A stretch of DNA of 64,000 bases, taken from Bacteroidota bacterium (GTDB lineage: Bacteria; Bacteroidota; Bacteroidia; Sphingobacteriales; Sphingobacteriaceae). Made by a program: the position numbers and the translations under genes. Every line of letters begins with the position of its first letter. Position 1 is the stretch's first letter. This document shows positions 9,399 through 17,649 of this stretch, piece after piece. The DNA lies in contig JAEXHI010000001.1 in NCBI GenBank assembly GCA_023450085.1, positions 1-64,000 of the forward strand. The letters run 5' to 3'. The notes under the pieces were generated by a model, which was given only the letters and a program-made list of their open reading frames with translations, did not search any database and was not told the origin of the DNA.

Positions 9399-10931
9399 CT
9401 AGTTTTTTGATTTAATTAAGATAACAGCTGGCATGGTACGTTCCGCTCCACCATCAGATGGACGAACGGTAGCTTGGTTATTGATTCGCAAAGCGGTGGA
9501 GCCTCCTCCATCTAAATTGAGTGCGCCAACACAGCCCATATCCTTCATTAAATTAGCCAGTTCATTTAGGCTCAACCCAGTAACACTTGGCGAAACTGTT
9601 GTATTTCCGCCTTCTACAGCCAACAAAATCACTTTACCATCAGCCGTATAGCCAATAGCCGACCTTCCTCGTTGAGACGTATTGTCCAAATCAGCGAGCT
9701 CTTCCGCAGCAGTGATATTCACCAAGCTATTTTTCACCAAAACAGGAGAACCGCCTACCGCACTAATGGCATTCCAAATGGTACCGTTAGCCGCTAAGGG
9801 AACGGGTTGAGGCGCCGCATTAACATCATTCGGAGATGGTGTAGCATAAGAATAAACTACATTACTGATTCTATAAGTCCAAGTAATATCTGGTTTCAAC
9901 ATCGATGACAAACCAAATGTGCCTCTGGTTGGATAATAAGTATTAGATTGATTGTTATAAACACTTCTATTGAGAGAGGCCACGTTACTTGCATAAGTAG
10001 TTCCATTATACTGAACGGTGCTCAAGGCCACCGTAGAAAAAAAGCCAGCATTTAAACAAGCGTAAACCGTACCACTTTCGGCTTCTACAAAAGCTTTTGG
10101 CGTTTTTAAACTAGATTGAGTCGGTTTAAACTCTACCAGCCTAGGGTCAAACACTACACAATAGGCATTCATCTGACGGCCCATATAAGGTGTAGTAGTT
10201 CTAAAAACCTGTATTCCTGCAGGGAAACCAGTCATCAATGCGGTTTCTTTGTTCCAATAGGATGGCAATGAAATCAAGTCTGCATTCGAGTCGAACGGCG
10301 TGCTATAACTTTGATAATTAGGATAGGTTAAATAAGCAACGCCCACGGTTCCATTACCTGCCAAATTACTGCCATTATATAAAGATTTAGTCCCAGTAAT
10401 GCCATGCCAAACCGATTTGTTAAAGAAATCGCCATAACCTAACGTGTGAACAGCCAGATTTGCTCCGTTTGCCTGAGCGGCTGCATCGGTATCTGCCCTA
10501 ATGGAAACCGCTTCATGGAAAGTTAAATTCCATATTTTATTGTTATCCATATTGGTAAATATATTTGCATCGTTAATGGCCACACTTATTTTAAAATCGG
10601 TAGCAACAGTGTCGGGCGTATAAGTCAGCAATTCTGCATCGCTTAACTTACGCAATACAATGGTAGTACCCGAGCGGAGGTTTTTCCATACATCGAGCTC
10701 TTTAAAACGATATTTCCCTCCACCGTCATCCAAGGTGCTACCGCCATTACCATAATCTTTGATAATGTAATTTCTAATATCGAGGTGGTCCGTATACACC
10801 ACCAGTTCCACTACGTCATTTACGCCATTGGCTAAACCACTATTATAATAGCGGTTTACCAAAATGCCTTGCGCCCTACCACTGGCACAAAAGCCAATAG
10901 CAAAACACATTAAAAGTAAAATTCTCTTCAT
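9399..10931 (-). CDS. Secreted phosphodiester glycosidase family protein (NAGPA domain)
   Basis: 510 residues with an N-terminal signal peptide (cleavage near GRAQ, residue 21). The C-terminal half carries the NAGPA-type domain: KVILLAVEGG near 426, then the hallmark GCVGALNLDGGGSTAL (about 464-479). Relatives remove alpha-linked GlcNAc from phosphodiesters, and bacterial members are thought to act on phosphorylated surface or exopolysaccharides. The N-terminal about 250 residues are not recognised. It is the first gene of a three-gene operon (next start 6 bp away) that encodes only exported proteins. No T9SS sorting domain is seen in this protein itself. Confidence 0.88.
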   Translation of the reverse strand: MKRILLLMCFAIGFCASGRAQGILVNRYYNSGLANGVNDVVELVVYTDHLDIRNYIIKDYGNGGSTLDDGGGKYRFKELDVWKNLRSGTTIVLRKLSDAELLTYTPDTVATDFKISVAINDANIFTNMDNNKIWNLTFHEAVSIRADTDAAAQANGANLAVHTLGYGDFFNKSVWHGITGTKSLYNGSNLAGNGTVGVAYLTYPNYQSYSTPFDSNADLISLPSYWNKETALMTGFPAGIQVFRTTTPYMGRQMNAYCVVFDPRLVEFKPTQSSLKTPKAFVEAESGTVYACLNAGFFSTVALSTVQYNGTTYASNVASLNRSVYNNQSNTYYPTRGTFGLSSMLKPDITWTYRISNVVYSYATPSPNDVNAAPQPVPLAANGTIWNAISAVGGSPVLVKNSLVNITAAEELADLDNTSQRGRSAIGYTADGKVILLAVEGGNTTVSPSVTGLSLNELANLMKDMGCVGALNLDGGGSTALRINNQATVRPSDGGAERTMPAVILIKSKN

Positions 10932-11116
10932 ACAGTTTAGGTTAAGTTTGTTTTATTAAAATATAACCTAAACTTATTTAAAAATATTAATAAATAAAAA
11001 TTACTTATTTATTTGTTTTAAAATATTACATATCAAATCAGATAATTATTATTAACATATCTTTCTCATGCCATTGTCCCAAATAAAAATATCCGTAGAA
11101 ACCTCGTTAATTTCCG

Positions 11117-11124
11117 TATTTTTG
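11117..11124 (+). promoter_or_regulatory. -7 element TATTTTTG of the thioesterase gene
   Basis: A perfect match to the Bacteroidota -7 consensus TAnnTTTG, ending only 5 nt before the ATG at 11130. Transcription would start at or next to the start codon, implying a leaderless or near-leaderless mRNA. No clear -33 TTG is seen. Confidence 0.65.
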
Positions 11125-11129
11125 CCGCC

Positions 11130-11651
11130 ATGAGTTTAAACGTAAAAAGTCCAAAAAATTCGTTTACGGTAATGAACGAGCTTGTTCTGCCTAACGACAC
11201 CAACACGTTAAACAATTTAATGGGTGGCAGATTGCTTCACTGGATGGATATTGCCGCCGCCATATCTGCTCAAAAACACTGCAACAGAATTGTGGTTACG
11301 GCATCAGTAGACAATGTATCGTTTAAACAACCTATCAAACTTGGCGATGTAATTACCATTGAAGCCAAAGTAACCCGCTCATTCCATACTTCGGTAGAGG
11401 TACGTTTGGATGTATGGGCAGAGAACATTCCTTCGGGAAGCAGGGTAAAATCTAACGAGGCCTATTACACCTTTGTAGCGGTTGACCAAAGCGGTCGTAC
11501 TATTCCTGTACCAGAAATCAAACCTGAAACCCCAGAGGAAGTTGAACTTTACGAAGGTGCTTTACGTCGCAGACAATTACGTTTAGTACTAGCAGGAAAA
11601 ATGCAACCAGATGACGCGGTAGAGCTTAAAGCTTTATTTGACAAAAATTAA
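11130..11651 (+). CDS. Acyl-CoA thioesterase, hotdog fold
   Basis: 173 residues. The hotdog-fold signature LNNLMGGRLLHWMDIAAAIS lies at about 27-46, with the conserved aspartate at D40, followed by VTASVDNVSFKQPIKLGD. This is the YciA/BFIT-like acyl-CoA hydrolase pattern in a single-domain cytoplasmic form. It would hydrolyse acyl-CoA thioesters and thereby tune CoA and free fatty-acid pools; the chain-length preference is unknown. The antiporter gene starts 32 bp downstream on the same strand and may be co-transcribed. The -7 box lies 5 nt upstream of the ATG. Confidence 0.93.
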   Translation: MSLNVKSPKNSFTVMNELVLPNDTNTLNNLMGGRLLHWMDIAAAISAQKHCNRIVVTASVDNVSFKQPIKLGDVITIEAKVTRSFHTSVEVRLDVWAENIPSGSRVKSNEAYYTFVAVDQSGRTIPVPEIKPETPEEVELYEGALRRRQLRLVLAGKMQPDDAVELKALFDKN

Positions 11652-11683
11652 CCACCCTATCAAGGTCGAAAAGGAAAGGATAT

Positions 11684-12883
11684 ATGACGACCTACACCAT
11701 ACTCATTATTTTAAGTGCACTGGTCATTTTCTCTTATCTATTTGATTTGGTGGCCAGCAAAATCAAACTCCCCTCAGTACTGCTACTGTTAGTGCTAGGT
11801 ATTGGTTTAAGAATTTTAGTGGATAAGCTACAAATTCATACTTATAACTTTTTACAGATTTTACCCACTTTAGGGACTGTAGGGCTTATTTTAATTGTTT
11901 TTGAGGGCTCGCTGGAACTTAAATATGCCCGAGAAAAGAACAAAGTCATTAAAGGAGCATTCCTATCGGCACTGTTCATTTTAATTGCTACCGTTGCGGT
12001 CATTACATTTATCATTTACCAAATTACGGGGCAAACCCTTTACCTCTGCTTTGTAAATGCCATTCCTTTTAGCGTCATCAGTTCTGCTATTGCCATTCCA
12101 TCAGTATCTAACATCAACAGTAAAAAAAGCAAGGAATTTATCATCTACGAAAGTTCCTTCTCTGATATATTGGGCATTATCCTTTTTAATTTTGCCGTAG
12201 CCAATCAACATATCACCATAGGCTCTTTTGGAGAGTTAGCTGTAAACACGGCACTTATTTTATTGCTGTCTGTAGTGGCCTGCATTACGCTGCTATACCT
12301 TATGGGAAGGCTAAAGCACCATATCAAATTCTTCCTGATTATCTCCATTTTGATTATGGCATACGCTATTGGCCAGTCTTTCCACCTGTCGGCCTTAGTG
12401 CTTATTTTGTCTTTTGGTTTATTCCTCAATAATGCCGACACCATCAAACATGCTTGGTTCAGGTCGGTCTTCATCTACAAAAATTTAGCGAACGACCTTA
12501 CCCAGTTACACCAACTTTCTGCCGAGACCGCTTTTATCATCAGAACCTTCTTTTTTGTGATTTTTGGCTTCACGATGAACATTTACCAGCTCAACAATTT
12601 CAACATCATTGCCAATGGCCTCATTATGCTGGGCAGCATTTATGTCATCAGGTTTGGCTATTTATATTTCTTTAAAAGGGAACATGTATTGCCCGAAGGC
12701 TTTGTAACGCCAAGGGGTTTGATTAGCATTTTGCTTTACTACAATTTGCCTCCACAAATGAAATTGGTAGAAATTGGCACGCCTTTCCTATTTATGGTGG
12801 TATTGGGCTCTAGTTTAGTGATGAGCATTGGATTAATGTCGACCAGAAAAAGGCAAAGCACCGCTAGCGATGCGGGACATTAG
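11684..12883 (+). CDS. Cation:proton antiporter (CPA family)
   Basis: 399 residues, almost entirely hydrophobic, about 11-12 transmembrane helices. It starts in the usual way with a helix and the SKIKLPSVLLLLVLGIGL motif near 24-41 (family P-x-x-x-x-x-x-x-G-x-x-L). The mid-protein segment ESSFSDILGIILFNF (about 157-171) carries the acidic pair expected in the ion-binding helix. It lacks the C-terminal TrkA regulatory domains of longer relatives. The likely role is Na+/H+ or K+/H+ exchange at the inner membrane. Its stop codon overlaps that of the converging gene at 12880. Confidence 0.9.
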   Translation: MTTYTILIILSALVIFSYLFDLVASKIKLPSVLLLLVLGIGLRILVDKLQIHTYNFLQILPTLGTVGLILIVFEGSLELKYAREKNKVIKGAFLSALFILIATVAVITFIIYQITGQTLYLCFVNAIPFSVISSAIAIPSVSNINSKKSKEFIIYESSFSDILGIILFNFAVANQHITIGSFGELAVNTALILLLSVVACITLLYLMGRLKHHIKFFLIISILIMAYAIGQSFHLSALVLILSFGLFLNNADTIKHAWFRSVFIYKNLANDLTQLHQLSAETAFIIRTFFFVIFGFTMNIYQLNNFNIIANGLIMLGSIYVIRFGYLYFFKREHVLPEGFVTPRGLISILLYYNLPPQMKLVEIGTPFLFMVVLGSSLVMSIGLMSTRKRQSTASDAGH

Positions 12884-13404
12884 CCACCGTTCACATGTTG
12901 TATAGGTTCAAAAAAATTGAGGTATTTCTCTAGTTTCTGATAGTTTTTCTTGAAGTAATCGGCATTGCCATTCACCTTTAAGGTTAATTTACCAGCAGCA
13001 ATTTCCGAAACGCCACCAACCACCGCACCAGCAGTGGCCCCACCTACGGTAAGTGCCGCGGTAAGCTTCAACATATCTCCAGCAGCATCTCCGTTTTCAT
13101 CCAAAGACCACATGGCAGCTCCTGCTCCCAGCCCTAATAAGGCGCCGCCAGCCACTGCTTTCCCAAAAGTTAGGCCCCGTTTCTTTACTTTAATTTTGAT
13201 GATATCGGCAGTTCGAAAAATGATATAATTTCCCTGATAGTCTTCGATCCCTATCCCTTCTGGGCTCACTTTTTTCAACTGTCCTTTGGTGGTTTTGTAG
13301 CGATAAGAGGTCACTTTTACTTCGTAATCTCCAACATTTGCCACTTGGGCAAAGGAAAATTGTGAGAGCATAAGGCTACACAAAAGCACTATCAATATCT
13401 TCAT
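12880..13404 (-). CDS. Exported glycine-rich protein of unknown function
   Basis: 174 residues with a signal peptide (cleavage near SFAQ, residue 20). A beta-rich N-terminal part (YEVKVTSYRYKTTKGQLKKV...) is followed by a glycine/alanine-rich hydrophobic stretch (about 85-135) containing GGALLGLGAGAAMW and VGGATAGAVVGGV. This resembles glycine-zipper segments that insert in or associate with membranes. No enzymatic motif is seen. The first part is compatible with a small domain reading exported components, but I do not recognise it. Its stop shares bases with the stop of the antiporter gene, so the two transcripts must overlap. Confidence 0.75.
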   Translation of the reverse strand: MKILIVLLCSLMLSQFSFAQVANVGDYEVKVTSYRYKTTKGQLKKVSPEGIGIEDYQGNYIIFRTADIIKIKVKKRGLTFGKAVAGGALLGLGAGAAMWSLDENGDAAGDMLKLTAALTVGGATAGAVVGGVSEIAAGKLTLKVNGNADYFKKNYQKLEKYLNFFEPIQHVNGG

Positions 13405-13512
13405 TGTTTACGATGTTTGGTTGGCTGAAAATATCAATAGCAATGCCAATACGGCATGCGAATTACCGAATGTTTAGATTTTAACAAAGATTAACATTCG
13501 GCATTTTTTGCA

Positions 13513-13926
13513 CTAGCTTCCCATCTCTAGAATTTTGTCGAACTCGGTCACCTTTAAAGGCATTACCGACAAACGTCCTTGGCGCACCAAAGAAATATCC
13601 TTTAAGCTTTCTTCCGCTTTAATTTGCTCCAAAGTCACTGGATTTTTTAAAGATTCAACAGGAGCCAAATCTACCACTACCCAATTAGGGTCTGGGGTAG
13701 TTGGGTCTTGATAAAACTCCTTTACCACCTTGGCTACACCTACCACGTTTTTACCTTCGTTGCTATGGTAAAACAAAACTAAATCCCCTTCTTTCATTGC
13801 TTTCAGGTTGTTACGTGCTTGATAGTTACGCACACCATCCCAAAAAGTGCGTCCATCTTGGTTAAATTTCTCCCAGCTATATTTGAAAGGCTCGCTCTTT
13901 ACTAGCCAATATTGTGTTTTGCTCAT
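13513..13926 (-). CDS. EVE domain-containing protein
   Basis: 137 residues forming a single EVE domain: YWLVKSEPFKYSWEKF at the start, WDGVRNYQARNNLKAMKEGD near 29-48, and GDLVLFYHSNEGKNVVGVAKV. EVE domains share the PUA/YTH-like fold and are proposed to bind modified nucleobases. Close homologues occur widely as single genes (THYN1-like). It has its own promoter (-7 box at 13989-13996), separate from the methyltransferase cassette that begins 334 bp upstream. Its closeness to a C5 methyltransferase is noted, but a link is not shown. Confidence 0.92.
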   Translation of the reverse strand: MSKTQYWLVKSEPFKYSWEKFNQDGRTFWDGVRNYQARNNLKAMKEGDLVLFYHSNEGKNVVGVAKVVKEFYQDPTTPDPNWVVVDLAPVESLKNPVTLEQIKAEESLKDISLVRQGRLSVMPLKVTEFDKILEMGS

Positions 13927-13988
13927 GCTTAAAAGGTGTATTTATGGTAATTTCCTACAAAATCAACAGCTGTACCGTTGACTGTTTG

Positions 13989-13996
13989 CAAAAATA
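13989..13996 (-). promoter_or_regulatory. -7 element TATTTTTG of the EVE gene
   Basis: The plus strand reads CAAAAATA, a perfect TAnnTTTG on the minus strand, about 62 nt before the EVE start codon. No clear -33 partner at 19-20 nt. Confidence 0.5.
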
Positions 13997-14260
13997 ACAA
14001 AACCTACAAACCGTTCCTATATTTTTATCGGGCTTTACCTAACGACTACAATAAACGTGGTTGGCGATGAAATTAAGATTGATGAAACGCAGTAAGAGTT
14101 CCCATTTTTCGCCTTATCTGCTGCACAATTGCTCATGCTGCGCTTCGCTTGTGTAAAACATAGTCAAAGTCGTGCTGCGTACTTTTTCTTTGATACATAG
14201 ACTCCGTTCGCAAGCCGTGAGCGATACTATTTATATATTTTGAAAATAAATCAATTAGCT
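13997..14260. other. Gene-free flank of the methyltransferase/HEPN cassette
   Basis: No plausible ORF. The stretch 14080-14235 has the patchwork look of a decayed intergenic repeat, with GC-richer words such as GCTGCGCTTCGCTTGTG and ACTTTTTCTTTGATACATAG. I see no terminal inverted repeat, no tRNA end and no match to the other flank (17143-17433) that would mark an attachment site. Confidence 0.4.
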
Positions 14261-14953
14261 TTAGGCAGCATATTTTCGTCCTGTAATAAAAAGTTCAATT
14301 TTCTGCATCATTAGATTTAAAAAAGATATTGTATCATCTTTGAATACAACTAATTCATTAAATGAGTAATCTTTTCCTATATCTGTAAAAGACAGTTCTC
14401 CATGCGCCAACTGATTTCTCTTGTTCTTTATTGTTACAAGATGGCGGCCGTCTTCTATACTATCAAATCCAACTTGGCTAGCGATTTTTCTAATTTCTTG
14501 AGCGTCAATATTTCCACTTATTGAGATACAGTTTTTAGATAAACTTGCAATTTCTGTAGCCAATATACTTTCCGCAACGTCTCTCATTAAAGTTCTGATC
14601 TTATTCAAATTCAAAGATTCAATACCTTTTAGGTCACTACCTCTGTCATTGATCCATAATTTTCTAAAAGTATCAGACAGGTCCGCAAATTGGAGACCTT
14701 CATCAGTAATCTTATTAAAAATCGCTGTTAGAGATTTGCTAACCGTAGATTCAACTAGATTATAAAGAAGTAAGAAGCCATTTGCTTTTAATATTTTTCG
14801 TAAATCATCACTAACGGGTTCATTTGCGATTGTCCCAAGCAATGGATCTGTATAGTTTATTGAAGACGGCGTTGCATCCGTCAAACGGAGAAAGTCAAAA
14901 TATGTATTAATTTCTAGCACTCTCCTGTAAAAATCTGCTTTAGTACTAGTCAT
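14261..14953 (-). CDS. MAE_28990/MAE_18760-like HEPN family nuclease-like protein
   Basis: 230 residues, soluble and mostly helical. Near the C-terminus KNKRNQLAHGELSF contains the HEPN catalytic pattern R-x4-H as R179-N180...H184, with the polar residue right after the arginine as in active HEPN RNases. The N-terminal segment (FYRRVLEINTYFDFLRLTD) matches the start of the RiboL-PSP/MAE_28990 HEPN group, predicted RNA-cleaving toxins or effectors. It is the third gene of a compact operon; its start overlaps the end of the DUF262 gene by 8 bp, implying translational coupling. Abortive RNA cleavage upon sensing foreign or unmodified DNA is the likely role (inference). Confidence 0.82.
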   Translation of the reverse strand: MTSTKADFYRRVLEINTYFDFLRLTDATPSSINYTDPLLGTIANEPVSDDLRKILKANGFLLLYNLVESTVSKSLTAIFNKITDEGLQFADLSDTFRKLWINDRGSDLKGIESLNLNKIRTLMRDVAESILATEIASLSKNCISISGNIDAQEIRKIASQVGFDSIEDGRHLVTIKNKRNQLAHGELSFTDIGKDYSFNELVVFKDDTISFLNLMMQKIELFITGRKYAA

Positions 14954-16040
14954 AATTCAATGTTACTGGATTAATCACATTCAGCAAACAATCTCTAACA
15001 AATTCTACACGCTTTACCAGTTTGCCTTGGTTGTTACTTGCATCTGATGTTGTTAACTCTTTGAATTCTGAAGAGTCGAGCCAGTTCATGTCGCTAGGTA
15101 CAAGATCTGGCTTTACTTGTAAGGCTAGAAAAACCCCTACTGAAATAGCTTCAAATCGAACTCGCGGAGTTGCACCCTCTCTTCCCTTTCTGCTAAAATA
15201 AGGTGATGGGAAATATGCCTCCACGAAATTAAGAACAGAATTGAGCTCGGAAAGCTTTCCATTTGCGTCAAAACTAGAAGATTGTTCTTTTACATAATCG
15301 TCTAGAAATTTAGATACATCATGTTTGAATTCTAAATAACTCTGTGAATATGCAAAGAATCGTAATACTAATTCTTCGTATTCGCCACGTTCAGCTTTCG
15401 CTAGGGGTATAGGTGTTAATCTTCTAAATTGTTCAATTTTAGCAGTTTCAAGTATAAAATCATAAAACTTGCCTTGCAAAGCACCTTTTCTAATTTCACT
15501 TGGACTTAATGGTTTAGAACTAGTATTTACACGATCAAAGATATCTGATCTGATTTTTGCTGATGCCTGATCTCCTACTACATGAAATCTAAAATCCCGT
15601 ATCTTAAATCTATTACGTAAACCAATTGGAAGTTGGCTGAAAGTCGTTCCATTTAACTCATGAAGCTTTTCTAGCCCTTTAAGTTTAAAACCAGTTAATG
15701 GTTTTTTATTTTCATCAAAACCATCAACTGTGTACTCTACTAAAGTTCTAATTCTTTGTGAGCCATCAATAATTTCAAGAGTCGACTCATCACCAGCAAT
15801 AGATACTAGAAATGGCATTATTGGGACACCTAAAAATACCGATTCTATGAAACGAGATTTCCTCTTATCGTCCCACACGAATTTCCTTTGATAATGAGGA
15901 ACAAATAATTGTTCCTTTTCGTATTTAGAAACTATTACCTCAATCGGATATTCTTTAGTTTCATACGTGTAAGGTATGCTTTCTTTTCTTATTTGAGAAT
16001 CAATATCGGCGATCTTCTCTTCTGTAAGCTTTTTTGCCAT
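14946..16040 (-). CDS. DUF262 domain-containing protein (GmrS-like N-terminal fold)
   Basis: 364 residues. The classic DUF262 layout is visible: VPHYQRKFVWDDKRKSRFIE (about 47-66), GVPIMPF (71-77), the ParB-like IIDGSQR motif (D92-G93, Q95-R96), and FDRVNTSSKPLSPSEIRKGA further on. DUF262 is the ParB/Srx-like nucleotide-hydrolysing or nicking domain known from GmrSD, SspE and BrxU. Here the DUF1524 HNH nuclease half of those proteins is missing; the C-terminal about 150 residues are helical. It lies between the methyltransferase (48 bp gap) and the HEPN gene (8 bp overlap), so it is probably the sensor/switch of the cassette. Confidence 0.88.
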   Translation of the reverse strand: MAKKLTEEKIADIDSQIRKESIPYTYETKEYPIEVIVSKYEKEQLFVPHYQRKFVWDDKRKSRFIESVFLGVPIMPFLVSIAGDESTLEIIDGSQRIRTLVEYTVDGFDENKKPLTGFKLKGLEKLHELNGTTFSQLPIGLRNRFKIRDFRFHVVGDQASAKIRSDIFDRVNTSSKPLSPSEIRKGALQGKFYDFILETAKIEQFRRLTPIPLAKAERGEYEELVLRFFAYSQSYLEFKHDVSKFLDDYVKEQSSSFDANGKLSELNSVLNFVEAYFPSPYFSRKGREGATPRVRFEAISVGVFLALQVKPDLVPSDMNWLDSSEFKELTTSDASNNQGKLVKRVEFVRDCLLNVINPVTLNYD

Positions 16041-16088
16041 TGTATTAAATTTAGATACGTAACGGTAAATATATCTAAATTTAAAGCT

Positions 16089-17126
16089 TTAACAAACTTC
16101 CTGCAAATGAGCATGAATTGTTTTCGCTATAAAGTTTCCGAGCATAACAGGAACAGCATTTCCTATATGTCTTTCAATAGACTTAGTATGATACTTAGTA
16201 TGAGGGTCAATAAAATCATAATTTTCTGGGAAAGACTGTATTATAGCGGCTTCTCTCAAAGAAATAGCCCTGTCTTGGTCTGGATGGCCAAAGCGTCCAT
16301 TACCCAATCCCGTGCATTGAGTAGTTAGAGTGGGAGAAACTGATTTCCACCCCATTCTACCATAAACACTACCGTATGTTTTGCCACTATCTTTCTTATG
16401 GCAATCAAGAATTAACTCTTTAGGCCAATCTCTCCATCCGCCATTTTCGGGTGTATGTTGAATCCTTTTCTTATTTATTGGCGATAACTTTCTTGCTCTG
16501 TGAAGCTTGTCTTCAGGATGGGTTTCACCATCGGAGATAGCTGGAAGATGTCTAATAGCTTTCTCTAAGGTAATGTTCATCAATTCTGGGGAAGGCGATA
16601 AAAAATTAACCTTTGACATTTTAGAAGCTATTAATATGAGCCTATTTCTATTTTGTGGAACGCCATAATCTTTTGCATTAAGAATATGGTAGGTTATATG
16701 ATAGCGTTGTTTTTCAAGATTCTGAATAAAGTCCTTAAACACCCTTCCTCCATCAAAGTTAATCAGGTTCGGTACATTTTCCATAGAAACAATGTCTGGG
16801 CTTACATCATTAATAATCCTGCTAAATGAATACAATAGCTTCCACTTTTCATTAGATGTACTTTTATTGTTTAACATTGAAAAGGCTTGGCATGGTGCGC
16901 AACCAACGAGTATCTTTGTCGTTGCATCACCAAAGAGATCGTTTATTTCTTTCGAATCGGCACTGATTAAATCTCTTTTCAGAAACTTCGCATTATTATT
17001 AGTTTCGTAAGCATATCGACACGTTTCATCGAAATCAATACCTGCAACGACATTAAAACCTTCTTGCACAAATCCGTGGGTTAGGCCTCCAATCCCACAA
17101 TATAGATCTACAACTTTAGTACTCAT
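16089..17126 (-). CDS. DNA (cytosine-5-)-methyltransferase
   Basis: 345 residues from the ATG at 17126. The longer frame begins at a TTG that overlaps the promoter box and is rejected. All main C5-MTase motifs are visible: SAM-binding DLYCGIGGL (I, about 7-15), APCQAFS with catalytic C79 (IV), MENVPN with E116 (VI), QNRNRL (VIII, 158-163), PTLTTQ, and GNAVP near the C-terminus (X). The region between motifs VIII and IX is modest in size, so this is a stand-alone methylase of short type; its target cannot be read. It heads the cassette whose other members are DUF262 and HEPN proteins. No vsr gene or standard restriction endonuclease follows. Confidence 0.93.
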   Translation of the reverse strand: MSTKVVDLYCGIGGLTHGFVQEGFNVVAGIDFDETCRYAYETNNNAKFLKRDLISADSKEINDLFGDATTKILVGCAPCQAFSMLNNKSTSNEKWKLLYSFSRIINDVSPDIVSMENVPNLINFDGGRVFKDFIQNLEKQRYHITYHILNAKDYGVPQNRNRLILIASKMSKVNFLSPSPELMNITLEKAIRHLPAISDGETHPEDKLHRARKLSPINKKRIQHTPENGGWRDWPKELILDCHKKDSGKTYGSVYGRMGWKSVSPTLTTQCTGLGNGRFGHPDQDRAISLREAAIIQSFPENYDFIDPHTKYHTKSIERHIGNAVPVMLGNFIAKTIHAHLQEVC

Positions 17127-17134
17127 ACGTTTTT

Positions 17135-17142
17135 CAAAAATA
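17135..17142 (-). promoter_or_regulatory. -7 element TATTTTTG of the methyltransferase cassette
   Basis: The plus strand reads CAAAAATA. The box ends 8 nt before the ATG at 17126 on the minus strand, so the leader is very short. It supports ATG 17126 as the start. No convincing -33 box is seen. Confidence 0.6.
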
Positions 17143-17433
17143 GACAATAAATATTGAATATCTTCACTGTATGGTTTTAGTTTTGTAATAAGAATTAAAA
17201 TTGCACTTGAGTGGTAGATTTGTTTAAAATCATAATTAGATACGATAAAATTATTAGTAACAACCTACCCGCATAAATATTAATTTTTGTTTTGTTAATG
17301 ACTCCTCAAATCTAACCTTTCTCACCAACACACTTAAAGGAGCTACGGCATTTACACACTACCTATTTATATCCATTCCCTATTTTACTTAATTATTGGA
17401 AAAGGCTGTCCTTATTCAGTAAACCATCTTCTG

Positions 17434-17649
17434 TTAATCCTCAAGTTCTTCACAATCAAAACCCTGAGACTTCAACAGCGGCACAATACCAAGCAATAAC
17501 TCGTTTTTAATTTCTACCCGAAGGATTTTATCGCAATCTTCTAAATCAAAATGCCAACACGAACAACCCACTTGCAAATCTAAATAAGGTTGAAGCAATT
17601 CAACATCGGCACGACATTGCACATTCGTTTTAAAAATCAACAATGTCAT
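17434..17649 (-). CDS. Small Cys-containing protein, HMA-like fold suspected
   Basis: 71 residues. The pattern (TLLIFKTNVQCRADVELLQPYL, then WHFDLEDCDKILRVE, ending LKSQGFDCEELED) suggests a ferredoxin-like beta-alpha-beta fold like heavy-metal-associated domains, but the metal-binding CxxC is absent; cysteines sit at about 12, 29, 31, 39 and 66. Similar small proteins occur in Bacteroidota without assigned function. Its start overlaps the stop of the rhodanese gene by 4 bp, so it is the last cistron of the TetR-controlled operon. The function is unknown; a redox or metal role is only suggested by context. Confidence 0.72.
   Translation of the reverse strand: MTLLIFKTNVQCRADVELLQPYLDLQVGCSCWHFDLEDCDKILRVEIKNELLLGIVPLLKSQGFDCEELED

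Noticed and set aside
8613..10931. One gene split by frameshift (glycosidase plus FN3/T9SS tail)
   Set aside because: The second ORF has its own start and signal peptide directly after the first stop, so two separate exported proteins are more likely.
13997..14260. Insertion-sequence remnant
   Set aside because: No terminal repeats, transposase fragment or target duplication could be identified.
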